Assembly (NCBI GenBank): GCA_035378985.1
Contig: DAOSUR010000011.1
Location: forward strand, 1 to 64,000
From: Anaerohalosphaeraceae bacterium
GTDB taxonomy: Bacteria > Planctomycetota > Phycisphaerae > Sedimentisphaerales > Anaerohalosphaeraceae
Direction: 5' to 3'
DNA: 64,000 nucleotides
The notes below the pieces were generated by a model. The model searched no databases. It saw nothing but the letters and a program-made list of their open reading frames with translations, and was not told the origin of the DNA. Shown one piece after another: positions 10,401 through 18,528 of this stretch; the stretch's first letter is position 1, and each line of letters opens with the position of its first letter. Position numbers and translations under genes: made by a program.

Positions 10401-12421
10401 AAATTCAAAAGGCCAACGGAAATGGATATATCGGCGGCGTCCCCGGAAGCCGTCCGTTCTGGAAAGGCGTCTCCGAAGGCCGCATCGACCTGTTCCGCAC
10501 CAAATGGGTCCCCTGGTACAATGTCCACAAGATGTTTGCCGGTCTGCGGGATGCGTATGTGCACGCGGGCCGCTCCAGGGCCCTCGAACTGCTGACGGGA
10601 CTGGGCGATTGGTGCGAATCGGTCGTCGCGGGCCTCAATGAGCAGCAGATGCAGCAGATGCTCGATACAGAACACGGCGGGATGAACGAGGTCCTGGCTG
10701 ACCTGTATGAGCTCACCGGAAACCGCAAGTACCTGGAACTGGCCAAACAATTCAATCACCGCAGAATCTTCGAGCCGCTCGAAAACCGTCAGGACCGGCT
10801 TACGGGGCTTCACGCCAACACCCAGATTCCCAAGATTGTCGGGATGCAGCGAATTGCGGCCCTGACCGGCGATGAAAAACTGCACACCGGGGCCCGTTTT
10901 TTCTGGGAAACCGTCACCCGCAATCGCACTGTGGCCTTCGGGGGCAACAGCGTCAGCGAGCACTTCAATGACCCGAAGGACTTCAGCGGAATGATTGCCC
11001 ATCGTGAAGGGCCCGAAACCTGCAATACGTATAATATGCTTCGGCTGACCGAAGCGCTTTTTGAAGCAGAGCCGAAGGCCGAGTACGCCGACTATTACGA
11101 ACGCGCCCTGTACAATCATATTCTGGCTTCGATTCATCCCCGCAGACCCGGCTATGTGTATTTTACGCCGATTCGTCCGGAGCACTATCGGGTGTATTCG
11201 CAGCCGGAGGTGTGTTTCTGGTGCTGTGTCGGAACGGGGATGGAAAATCCCGGTCGGTACGGACGGTTTATTTACACCCGGGCTCAGGATGGGCTGTATG
11301 TGAACCTGTTTATTCCGTCGGTGCTCACGGCGCCGGACAGGGGACTGGTGCTCAAACAGGAGACATCGTTTCCGGATGAGCCCCGAACGCGTTTCTCTCT
11401 GCAGCTGACCAAGCCGGCGGACTTTACCCTGTATATCCGTCATCCATACTGGGTAAAAGCGGGCGAATTTGCCGTGAAAGTCAACGGCCAGCGAATGGAT
11501 GTGTCCTCTGTCCCTTCCTCTTATGCCGCCCTCAGGCGGGAATGGAAGGACGGCGACACCGTGGAGGTGGACCTTCCGATGCACCTGCACTCAGAGCGTC
11601 TTCCGGACGGCTCCGATTGGGCAGCGATTCTGTACGGGCCGATTGTTCTGGTCCGGCCGGCCGGAACAGACCGACTGGATGGTTTGTTCGCCGACGGAAG
11701 CCGGATGGGCCACGTCGCCCACGGGCCTATGGTGCCGCTGGACCGTGTCCCCGTTTTGCTAACGACAGAAGAAGGGCTGCTGAAGCATATAGCAGAGGAC
11801 CGCTCCGCCGGACCGCTGCACTTTCGAATCAAAGACATTATCGAACCCCCTGCACCGCAAGGGCTCTTGTTGATGCCGTTTTTCCGTCTGCATGAGCAGC
11901 GCTATCAAATGTACTGGGAGCTGACGACAGCGGAGCGGGTGGCGGCCCGACGGGAGAAACTGGCCGCTCAGGAGCGCGCCCGACAGGCCCGTGAAGAGGC
12001 AACCCTCGACTGGGTGGCCCCGGGTGAGCAGCAGCCCGAAACCGAGCACGACCTGCAGGGGGAGGGGCTGGAAACCGGCATTCACAACGGACGGCGCTGG
12101 CGCCACGGCTCCTGGATTCAATACACCCTGGATCCCCGGGGAGCCCAGGAAGTCATCCTCTCCGTCACCTATTCCGGCGATGACCGCGGACGGGAATTTG
12201 ACATCCTGGTCAACGGCACCGTCATTGCGACCCAGCAGCTGACCGGCGAAAAACCGAATCACTTTATCGAAAAACGCTATCCAATCCCCGCCGAGATTCT
12301 TCGGGCTGCCGCCGGCAAACGGCTGACGGTTCGTTTTGCCGCCAAACGCTGGCTGGCCGGCGGCCTTTATGATGTACGTCTGCTTCGTCCGGGGGCTCCG
12401 GAAATCGAACCGTTTCAATGA
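7454..12421 (+). CDS. Triple fusion GH43-GH43-GH127 arabinan/xylan enzyme
   Basis: A 1655-residue exported protein with three catalytic modules. A GGAGG precedes the ATG and the signal peptide ends near VGFAAA. The first GH43 (about 50-350; base D65 in HPDPSICRV, acid E236 in IEGPHIYKR) is followed by a C2 domain (about 375-560). The second GH43 is about 579-880 (base D589 in FTADPAPL, acid E761 in TEGPWLHKR). From about 890 comes GH127/GH146: E1188 and C1190 in GPETCNTYNML and C1257/C1258 in VCFWCCVGTGM match the zinc-bound Glu and Cys residues of the beta-L-arabinofuranosidase family, in which one Cys is the nucleophile. A C-terminal beta domain (about 1515-1650) often follows GH127. The protein could free both alpha- and beta-linked L-arabinose. 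There is no dockerin tail. Confidence 0.9.
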   Translation: MKRTLPAQVPAVSLLWLLMSLSAVGFAAAPIAFEQFEYSGQDITSPAALEAGHYRNPILAGFHPDPSICRVGDDYYLINSTFQYFPGLPIFHSKDLVNWKQIGHVIHRPEQLNYTSRRTSGGLFAPAITYHKGLFYVICTMVDNLGNFVVTAQNPAGPWSNPVKLDFGGIDPSIFFDNDDRAWIVNNDAPQGPPQYDGHRAIWIQEFDWKNLKMVGPRKMLIDGGVDITKKPIWIEGPHIYKRKNWYYLCCAEGGTGPGHSQVIFRSRSVDGPYTPWEKNPILTQRDLDPQVLGAVTCTGHADLEIGPDGNWWAVFLAVRPYQRGLSPMGRETFLLPVTWTEDDWPTILPTDQRVPLIVKSPNGVSVQPSAVPYTGSFSWRDDFKQKDLSLEWIMLRQPKQTWWQIDTDAGRLLLTPQNEKLSGTGNPSFLGRRVRHPVYTASVTVEVPKENNVSAGLALFMNERHHYFFAVRRVGGKPRIFVECVKRGQTSELASVDPHAAQTVRLTIEADKAVCSFRYQIPGEERKTLLENADAAMISFSVPDALFLGATVGPHVRLDASPFPPPLAKGSTFQIQGNPIFRDAFTADPAPLADGDTLYVYVGHDEAKDGELFNMTGWLCYSTKDMKNWAAHGTVLKPTDFQWAVGDAWASQVIKKDGKYYFFATVQHGPPHVGKAVGVAVSDSPTGPFKDARGSALVYDKMTPNSKVPWEDIDPTVLIDDDGTPWLCWGNGDCYLVKLKPNLIELDGEIQKIDLPYYTEGPWLHKRGNLYYLTYAAFAHQGTAEKICYATAPAVTGPWTYQGILTGFAKNSYTIHPGIVEFKGQWYFFYHNATLTLNGLGPATGRRSVCVEYLYYNPDGTIQPITQTEEGISVPPKKESSVSSCFFPLKEVRLLPSPFSEAVRANREYLLAHKPDRLLAPYRREAGLEPKAAPYGNWESSGLDGHTAGHYLSALSLMIAAGADPDSEFGRRLDYMLEELAEIQKANGNGYIGGVPGSRPFWKGVSEGRIDLFRTKWVPWYNVHKMFAGLRDAYVHAGRSRALELLTGLGDWCESVVAGLNEQQMQQMLDTEHGGMNEVLADLYELTGNRKYLELAKQFNHRRIFEPLENRQDRLTGLHANTQIPKIVGMQRIAALTGDEKLHTGARFFWETVTRNRTVAFGGNSVSEHFNDPKDFSGMIAHREGPETCNTYNMLRLTEALFEAEPKAEYADYYERALYNHILASIHPRRPGYVYFTPIRPEHYRVYSQPEVCFWCCVGTGMENPGRYGRFIYTRAQDGLYVNLFIPSVLTAPDRGLVLKQETSFPDEPRTRFSLQLTKPADFTLYIRHPYWVKAGEFAVKVNGQRMDVSSVPSSYAALRREWKDGDTVEVDLPMHLHSERLPDGSDWAAILYGPIVLVRPAGTDRLDGLFADGSRMGHVAHGPMVPLDRVPVLLTTEEGLLKHIAEDRSAGPLHFRIKDIIEPPAPQGLLLMPFFRLHEQRYQMYWELTTAERVAARREKLAAQERARQAREEATLDWVAPGEQQPETEHDLQGEGLETGIHNGRRWRHGSWIQYTLDPRGAQEVILSVTYSGDDRGREFDILVNGTVIATQQLTGEKPNHFIEKRYPIPAEILRAAAGKRLTVRFAAKRWLAGGLYDVRLLRPGAPEIEPFQ

Positions 12422-12442
12422 ATCTTTTTTTGAGGGAAAACA

Positions 12443-14011
12443 ATGAATCGAAACTCGCTTCAAATGGTTCTGTCGGCCTGGCTTGTCTGCTTTTCAGCAG
12501 GTCTGCTACAGGCCGGACCGGCCCGCAATCCGATTATCTGGGCCGATGTGCCCGATGTGGCCGTCATTCGCGTCGGGGATACCTATTATATGAGCAGCAC
12601 CACGATGCATATGAGCCCGGGGCTGCCGATTATGAAGTCCAAAAATCTGGTCAATTGGACACTCGTCGGCTATGCCTATGACCGGCTCGTAGAAAACGAC
12701 GCCATGAACCTCGAAAACGGCAAAAACGCCTACGGCGCCGGTTCCTGGGCCAGCTCGCTTCGGTATCACAACGGCACGTATTATGCCTCCACGTTCTCCA
12801 GCACCAGCGGACGCACCCACATTTACACCACGCAGGACATCGAGAAAGGCCCCTGGAAGGAGATTTCGTTTGCCCCGTCCCTGCACGATCATTCGCTGTT
12901 CTTTGATGACGACGGGCGGGTGTATATGGTGTACGGCGGCGGCGACATTCGGCTGGCGGAACTCAAAAGCGACCTGTCCGGCCTGAAAGAAGGGGGTTTT
13001 CACGACATCATTATCAAAAACGCCAGTGCCGTGGCGGGCCCCAATATCGGTCTGCCCGCCGAGGGCTCCCAAATGCTCAAGGTCCACGGCAAGTACTACC
13101 TGATGAACATCACCTGGCCCCGCGGCGGGATGCGCACGCAAATCATCCACCGCGCAGACAAAATCACCGGCCCCTACGAAGGCAAAGTCATCCTGCAGGA
13201 CCGCGGCATCGCACAGGGCTGTCTGATTGACACCCCCGACGGCCGCTGGTATGCCGTCCTCTTTGAGGATAACGGCGCCGTCGGGCGAAGTTCCTGGGTG
13301 GTGCCCGTTCAGTGGGTGGACGGCTGGCCGGTGCTCGGCACAAACGGCAAAGCCCCCGATGTGCTCGACATCGAAGACAGCGGCGAAGGCCTTTCCAATC
13401 TGGTCTGCTCGGATGAATTCGACCGCGCCCCGGGTGAGCCCCTGCCGCTGGCCTGGCAGTGGAATCACAACCCGGATAATCGCTTCTGGTCCATCGGCGT
13501 CCGCAAGGGTCATCTTCGTCTGACGACCGGCCGCATCGACAGCAGTGTCCTGCAGGTGCGCAATATGCTCACCCAGCGGACCTTCGGGCCGGTCTGCTCG
13601 GCCGGCACCAAACTGGACACGGCCAACATGAAAGACGGCGACTGTGCGGGCCTTATCGCTCTCCAAAAGCGCTATGGTTTTGTCGGGGTGAAAATGGAGC
13701 AGGGCGCTAAATCCATCGTGATGGTCAGCGCCCAGTCCGACAGCCCGCAAACAATGGAAACCGTTCCGCTCCAACAGGACATCGTCTATCTGCGCATCGA
13801 CTGCGATTTCCGCAAACGTACGGACAAGGCCTATTTCTACTACAGTCTGGACGGCACAACCTGGACCCGCATTGGTTCGGTTCTGCAGATGGCCTACACG
13901 CTGCCGCACTTTATGGGCTACCGCTTCGGCCTGTTCAACTGGGCCGCACAGACGACCGGCGGCATTGTCGATTTCGATTACTTCCGCGTCAGTCCGCAAA
14001 TCATGGAATAA
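12443..14011 (+). CDS. Secreted GH43 xylosidase/arabinofuranosidase with C2 domain
   Basis: A 522-residue enzyme with a signal peptide (LSAWLVCFSAGLLQA) and the layout of GH43 beta-xylosidases: catalytic propeller 25-315 and concanavalin-like domain about 325-520. D38 (WADVPDVAVIRV) is the expected base and E207 (PAEGSQMLK) the acid. The C2 domain shares AWQWNHNPDN with the GH43 protein at 319-2445, so the two are paralogues. It has no carbohydrate-binding or dockerin module and may stay periplasmic, where it would finish off oligosaccharides. It starts 21 bases after the triple-fusion gene, behind GAGGG, and ends 22 bases before the esterase gene, so it is almost certainly co-transcribed. 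Xylosidase versus arabinofuranosidase activity cannot be separated here. Confidence 0.88.
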   Translation: MNRNSLQMVLSAWLVCFSAGLLQAGPARNPIIWADVPDVAVIRVGDTYYMSSTTMHMSPGLPIMKSKNLVNWTLVGYAYDRLVENDAMNLENGKNAYGAGSWASSLRYHNGTYYASTFSSTSGRTHIYTTQDIEKGPWKEISFAPSLHDHSLFFDDDGRVYMVYGGGDIRLAELKSDLSGLKEGGFHDIIIKNASAVAGPNIGLPAEGSQMLKVHGKYYLMNITWPRGGMRTQIIHRADKITGPYEGKVILQDRGIAQGCLIDTPDGRWYAVLFEDNGAVGRSSWVVPVQWVDGWPVLGTNGKAPDVLDIEDSGEGLSNLVCSDEFDRAPGEPLPLAWQWNHNPDNRFWSIGVRKGHLRLTTGRIDSSVLQVRNMLTQRTFGPVCSAGTKLDTANMKDGDCAGLIALQKRYGFVGVKMEQGAKSIVMVSAQSDSPQTMETVPLQQDIVYLRIDCDFRKRTDKAYFYYSLDGTTWTRIGSVLQMAYTLPHFMGYRFGLFNWAAQTTGGIVDFDYFRVSPQIME

Positions 14012-14033
14012 CTTTTTTTGAAGGAGACTTAGA

Positions 14034-16106
14034 ATGAAGCACAAAGGACTCGTTTTGCTGATTGTACTGACTATCGGACTGTACGGCAGGGCCCAGACGG
14101 ATGCGCCCGCCCCCAAAGACGACTTCAGACCGTCCCCCCTGAACCAGCCGGGCCGTCAATACCCTCAGGTCAATTCAGAAGGACGGGTTCTGGCCCGGAT
14201 TTTCGCACCCGAGGCCCGCAGCGTCTTTCTGGATATCGGCGCCGTCAAATACCCGATGACCAAAGACGAAGAAGGGGTCTGGACGGGCATGTCCGCCCCG
14301 CAGGACGAAGGGTTCCATTATTATCAGCTGATAATTGACGGGGCGGCGGTACCCGACCCGGGCACTCTCTATTTTTACGGCGCCAGCCGGTGGGGCAGCG
14401 GCGTGGAAACACCCGCCCACGACCAGGATTTCTACGCCCTGAAGGATGTCCCGCACGGCCAGGTTCGCCAGCACATCTATTTTTCCAAAATTACCAACTC
14501 CTTCCGTCGGTGTTTTGTCTATACACCCCCGGACTATGAAACAAACACCTCCGTCCGCTATCCGGTTCTGTATCTGCAGCACGGCGGCGGAGAAGATGAA
14601 ACCGGCTGGTCCAATCAGGGCCGGGTCAATCTGATTATGGACAATCTGCTGGCCGAAGGCCGAGCCGTGCCGTTTCTGATTGTGATGGAAAACGGGACCT
14701 GGACGGCGCCGGGACAGCCCCGCCCGCGGCGCGATAAAGGCCGGCCCTGGCCGCCGCCCGGATGGGCCGACACCTTCGAAAAAGTGCTCCTGCAGGAAGT
14801 CATCCCGATGATTGACCGCCAATACCGAACCCGGGCCGAGCAGCCCTATCGGGCGATGGCGGGTCTGTCGATGGGCGGCATGCAGACCAACGTGATTGCC
14901 ATGCGCAATCTGGATGTGTTCTCGCACATCGGCATCTTCAGCGGCGGCACCGTCGGCGACCCGGCCACGGCCCACGGCGGCGTCATGGCCAACGCCGAAG
15001 AATTCAACAAAAAGGTCAAACTGATCTTTGAAAGCTGCGGCTCCAAAGAAAACCCCGATGCCATTCGCAATCACGTCGAGCAGCTCAAGGCTGCCGGCAT
15101 CAACGCCGTCTGCTATATCTCGCCCAATACTGCTCACGAGTGGCAGACCTGGCGGCGCAGTTTCTATCAGTTTGCTCAGCTGGTCTTCCAAACGGATTCC
15201 AAATCGCCGGCTGCTTCCGCTGCTCCAGCCGCTTCCCCGGAGCCGGCTGCTCCTGCGCCCCGCCGACCCGGCGGGTTCGGCCAGCCTGTCGCCCTCGAAG
15301 CGGATGACAAGCCCGTCTTTGACGAACCGCCGGCGGGCTTCAACCAGAAACGCGACGGCATCCCGCACGGCCGGATGGAAATGATTGAGTACGATTCCAA
15401 GACCGTCGGCACACGCCGCAAAATGCTTGTCTATACCCCGCCGAATTATTCCCCCGACCGCAAATACCCCGTGCTGTATCTGCTGCACGGCATCGGCGGC
15501 GATGAAACCGAATGGCAGCGCTTCGCCTCGCCTGATGTCCTGATGGACAATCTGCTGGCCGACGGCCGCGCGGTGCCGATGATTCTCGTGATGCCCAACG
15601 GACGGGCCCAGCCCAACGACCGCGCCGAAGGCAACGTGTTCAGCCACGCCCCCGCCTTCGAGCGGTTCGAGCAGGACCTGCTGAACGATGTCATCCCGTC
15701 GATTGAAAGCCGCTATTCGGTGCTGACCGGCCGGGAGCATCGCGCGCTGGCCGGGCTGTCGATGGGCGGCGGCCAGACCCTCAATTTCGGCCTCAAACAC
15801 CTCGACAAATTCGCCTGGCTGGGCGCTTTTTCCGCTGCTCCCAACACCAAACAGCCCGCAGAGCTCGTGCCCGACCCGGACAAAACCCGCACCCAGCTGA
15901 AACTGCTTTATCTGGCCTGCGGCAGTCAGGACGGCCTGCTGCCCATCAGCCGCCGCCTGCATTACTACCTGAAGGAACACAATATCCCCCACATCTGGCA
16001 TGTGGACTCGCACGGCCATGACCCGACCGAATGGCAGAACAACCTGTACTGGTTCCTCCAGCATGTCTTCCGCTCGCCGGCGGACTTCCCGAAACCCAAA
16101 CCGTAA
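14034..16106 (+). CDS. Tandem CE1 esterase (feruloyl/acetyl xylan esterase-like)
   Basis: A 690-residue exported protein with two carbohydrate esterase family 1 domains. The signal peptide ends near GRA-QT. Residues about 35-130 resemble a CBM48/early-set domain (VLARIFAPEARSVFLDIG) typical of this esterase group. The first alpha/beta-hydrolase domain has nucleophile S279 in GLSMGGMQT and a His in TAHEWQTW. An Ala/Pro linker (about 395-425) leads to the second domain with S576 in GLSMGGGQT and His in DSHGHDPTEW. Both domains share VRYPVLYLQHG/RKYPVLYLLHG and MDNLLA(E/D)GRAVP, so they arose by duplication. Such enzymes remove ferulate or acetate from arabinoxylan. AAGGAG lies before the ATG. 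Whether the two sites prefer different esters is unknown. Confidence 0.88.
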   Translation: MKHKGLVLLIVLTIGLYGRAQTDAPAPKDDFRPSPLNQPGRQYPQVNSEGRVLARIFAPEARSVFLDIGAVKYPMTKDEEGVWTGMSAPQDEGFHYYQLIIDGAAVPDPGTLYFYGASRWGSGVETPAHDQDFYALKDVPHGQVRQHIYFSKITNSFRRCFVYTPPDYETNTSVRYPVLYLQHGGGEDETGWSNQGRVNLIMDNLLAEGRAVPFLIVMENGTWTAPGQPRPRRDKGRPWPPPGWADTFEKVLLQEVIPMIDRQYRTRAEQPYRAMAGLSMGGMQTNVIAMRNLDVFSHIGIFSGGTVGDPATAHGGVMANAEEFNKKVKLIFESCGSKENPDAIRNHVEQLKAAGINAVCYISPNTAHEWQTWRRSFYQFAQLVFQTDSKSPAASAAPAASPEPAAPAPRRPGGFGQPVALEADDKPVFDEPPAGFNQKRDGIPHGRMEMIEYDSKTVGTRRKMLVYTPPNYSPDRKYPVLYLLHGIGGDETEWQRFASPDVLMDNLLADGRAVPMILVMPNGRAQPNDRAEGNVFSHAPAFERFEQDLLNDVIPSIESRYSVLTGREHRALAGLSMGGGQTLNFGLKHLDKFAWLGAFSAAPNTKQPAELVPDPDKTRTQLKLLYLACGSQDGLLPISRRLHYYLKEHNIPHIWHVDSHGHDPTEWQNNLYWFLQHVFRSPADFPKPKP

Positions 16107-16134
16107 GAAACCGGCATTCTTTTCGGAGAGCGCT

Positions 16135-18450
16135 ATGCCTTCCCAACGGATTCGAACTATTCTGGCGACGATGTGGATGGCTCTATCCGCTGTCTCGCTT
16201 GCGGAAAGCCGCAAACCCCTGACCCTCTGGTATACCCAGCCCGCGCGGCAGTGGGTCGAGGCTCTGCCGGTCGGAAACGGCCGTCTGGGGGCGATGGTCT
16301 TCGGCGGTCTCGATACAGAGCGGCTCCAGCTCAATGAAGATACGCTCTGGGCGGGCGGCCCCTATCAGCCGGACAACCCCGAAGGCCCCCAGGCCCTCCC
16401 CGAAATCCGCAAGCTTATCTTCGAAGGCCGCTGCCGAGAAGCCGCCGACCTGGCTTCCCGGACCATGATGGCCCGGCCTTTGCGGCAGATGCCGTATCAG
16501 ACCGTCGGCGATTTGCGGCTGTCCTTCGGCTCCGTCGAACCGGTTCAGGACTATCAGCGTTCGCTTCGGCTCGACACGGCCGTCGCCGAGGTCTCCTACA
16601 AAAAAGACGGCGTGCTCTTCACCCGGGAGGTTTTCTCCTCGCCCGTTCATCAGGTTCTCGTCTGTCGGCTGGCCGCCGACAAACCCGGGCAAATCTCCTT
16701 CAGGGCCTCCTTCAAGACCCCGCAGCAGGCCCGCGTTGAAACCGAAGACGGCCATACACTCATTGTCCGCGGAATCAACGGCTCCGCCGAAGGCATCGCA
16801 GGAGCTCTGACGTTCCAGGCCCGCATTCGGATTCTCCATCAAGGCGGGCAGTGCCGCGCCGAGGCCGACGCCCTGAGCGTTTCCGGCGCCGACAGTGTCG
16901 TGATTCTCATTGCGGCCGCCACCAGCTGCAAAAATTATGAAGATGTCAGCGGCAACCCGCAGGCCCTCACTCGGGAACACATTCAAAAGGCCGCTGCGCT
17001 GCCCTATGAGCAGCTCAAAGAAGCCCACATTCGGGAGCACCGGCGGCTTTTTGACCGCGTGCAGCTCGATTTGGGCACCACGCCGGCGGCGGAGCTGCCC
17101 ACCGACCGTCGAATCGCCCAGAACAAGTTGGCCGACGACCCGGATCTGGCCGTGCTGTTCTTCCAGTACGGACGCTATCTGCTGATTTCTTCGTCACGTC
17201 CGGGCAGCCAGCCCGCCAACCTGCAGGGCCTCTGGAACGAGAGTATGACCCCGCCCTGGGGCAGCAAATACACCATCAACATCAATGCGGAGATGAACTA
17301 CTGGCCCGCCGAGCCGACGAATCTGGCCGAGTGCGCCCAGCCGCTCTTTGGAATGATTCAAGACTTAAGCCGCACCGGTGCCCGAACCGCCAAAGTCACC
17401 TGGGGCGCCGGCGGCTGGGTGGCCCATCACAACACCGACCTGTGGCGGGCATCAGCGCCCATCGACGGCGTGTTCTGGGGGCTCTGGCCGACCGGCGGCG
17501 CCTGGCTGTGCCTGCACCTCTGGGACCACTATGAATACCATTTCGACAAGGAATTCCTGAAAGAGTCCTATCCCATTCTGAAAGGGGCGGCTCAATTCTT
17601 CCTCGATACGCTCGTGGAAGAACCCCGGCATAAGTGGCTGGTTACCAGCCCGTCTCTTTCGCCGGAAAACGCCCATCCCCACGGCACCAGCATCTGTGCG
17701 GGTCCGGCGATGGATACGCAGATTCTGCGCGACCTGTTCGCCTGCTGCATTCAGGCGGCGGAGATTCTGGATATCGATGCCGACTTCCGCGCCCGGCTGG
17801 CCGCCGCACGGCAGCGCCTGGCCCCGCATCAAATCGGTGCCGCCGGCCAGCTGCAGGAATGGCTCGAAGATTGGGATATGCAGGCGCCGGAAATGAATCA
17901 CCGCCACGTTTCGCATCTGTACGCGCTCTATCCGAGCTGGCAAATCAACCGCTTTGACAGCCCGGAGCTGGCGCAGGCGGTCCGCAAATCCCTGGAGATT
18001 CGCGGCGATGAATCCACCGGCTGGGGACTGGCCTGGCGGCTGAATCTCTGGGCCCGCCTGGGCGACGGCGACCGGGCGTTCAAGCTGCTCCAGATGCTTT
18101 TGAGTCCCGACCGCACCTATCCGAATCTCTTTTCCGCCCATCCGCCGTTCCAGATTGACGGCAACTTCGGCGGCACGGCGGGCATTGCTGAGATGCTCCT
18201 GCAGAGCCGGCGAGCCGGCGGCGTCTGGGAGATGATTCTGCTGCCGGCCCTGCCGAAGGAATGGCCTTCCGGCTCCGTCAAGGGCCTCTGCGCCCGCGGC
18301 GGTTTTGTGGCGGATATCCGCTGGAAAGACGGGCGGCTCGAGCAGGCCGTCATCCAGTCCCGATTCGGCCATCCCTGCCGTATCCGCTATGGCGACACCC
18401 TGCAGACCCTGACCGTTCCCAAAGGCCAAACCACCGTCTGGAAGCCGTAA
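16135..18450 (+). CDS. GH95 alpha-L-fucosidase / alpha-L-galactosidase
   Basis: A 771-residue family 95 glycosidase. The ATG at 16135 follows CGGAGAG and opens a short signal peptide (LATMWMALSAVSLA); frames further upstream overlap the esterase gene. The N-terminal beta domain begins LWYTQPARQWVEALPVGNGRLG, split here as LWYTQPARQW and EALPVGNGRLG, a GH95 hallmark. The (alpha/alpha)6 barrel shows INAEMNYWPAEPTNL, HHNTDLW and SPSLSPENAHP, where E511 is the expected general acid. Members are alpha-1,2-L-fucosidases, but at least one from a Bacteroides xylan locus acts on L-galactose of complex arabinoxylan; the surrounding GH43, GH30 and CE1 genes make that specificity attractive here (inference). 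It is the last gene of the run and converges with the LamG gene 78 bases on. Confidence 0.9.
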   Translation: MPSQRIRTILATMWMALSAVSLAESRKPLTLWYTQPARQWVEALPVGNGRLGAMVFGGLDTERLQLNEDTLWAGGPYQPDNPEGPQALPEIRKLIFEGRCREAADLASRTMMARPLRQMPYQTVGDLRLSFGSVEPVQDYQRSLRLDTAVAEVSYKKDGVLFTREVFSSPVHQVLVCRLAADKPGQISFRASFKTPQQARVETEDGHTLIVRGINGSAEGIAGALTFQARIRILHQGGQCRAEADALSVSGADSVVILIAAATSCKNYEDVSGNPQALTREHIQKAAALPYEQLKEAHIREHRRLFDRVQLDLGTTPAAELPTDRRIAQNKLADDPDLAVLFFQYGRYLLISSSRPGSQPANLQGLWNESMTPPWGSKYTININAEMNYWPAEPTNLAECAQPLFGMIQDLSRTGARTAKVTWGAGGWVAHHNTDLWRASAPIDGVFWGLWPTGGAWLCLHLWDHYEYHFDKEFLKESYPILKGAAQFFLDTLVEEPRHKWLVTSPSLSPENAHPHGTSICAGPAMDTQILRDLFACCIQAAEILDIDADFRARLAAARQRLAPHQIGAAGQLQEWLEDWDMQAPEMNHRHVSHLYALYPSWQINRFDSPELAQAVRKSLEIRGDESTGWGLAWRLNLWARLGDGDRAFKLLQMLLSPDRTYPNLFSAHPPFQIDGNFGGTAGIAEMLLQSRRAGGVWEMILLPALPKEWPSGSVKGLCARGGFVADIRWKDGRLEQAVIQSRFGHPCRIRYGDTLQTLTVPKGQTTVWKP

Positions 18451-18528
18451 AGAAAAAGCGATTCAGAAACACGGAGGCCCCCCATTCTCCTCCTTACTCT
18501 TTTTACGAAAACCGCTCCGCAAGCCGAA

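Noticed and set aside
10238..11590. 450-codon open frame on the minus strand
   Set aside because: Antisense of the GH127 module; no family features.
12506..14116. 536-codon open frame on the minus strand
   Set aside because: Antisense of the GH43 gene at 12443-14011, which has catalytic motifs and a ribosome site; this frame has neither.
14175..16334. 719-codon open frame on the minus strand
   Set aside because: It lies opposite the CE1 esterase gene, has no recognisable domains and is Arg/Gly/Ala-rich as expected for the antisense of a GC-rich gene.
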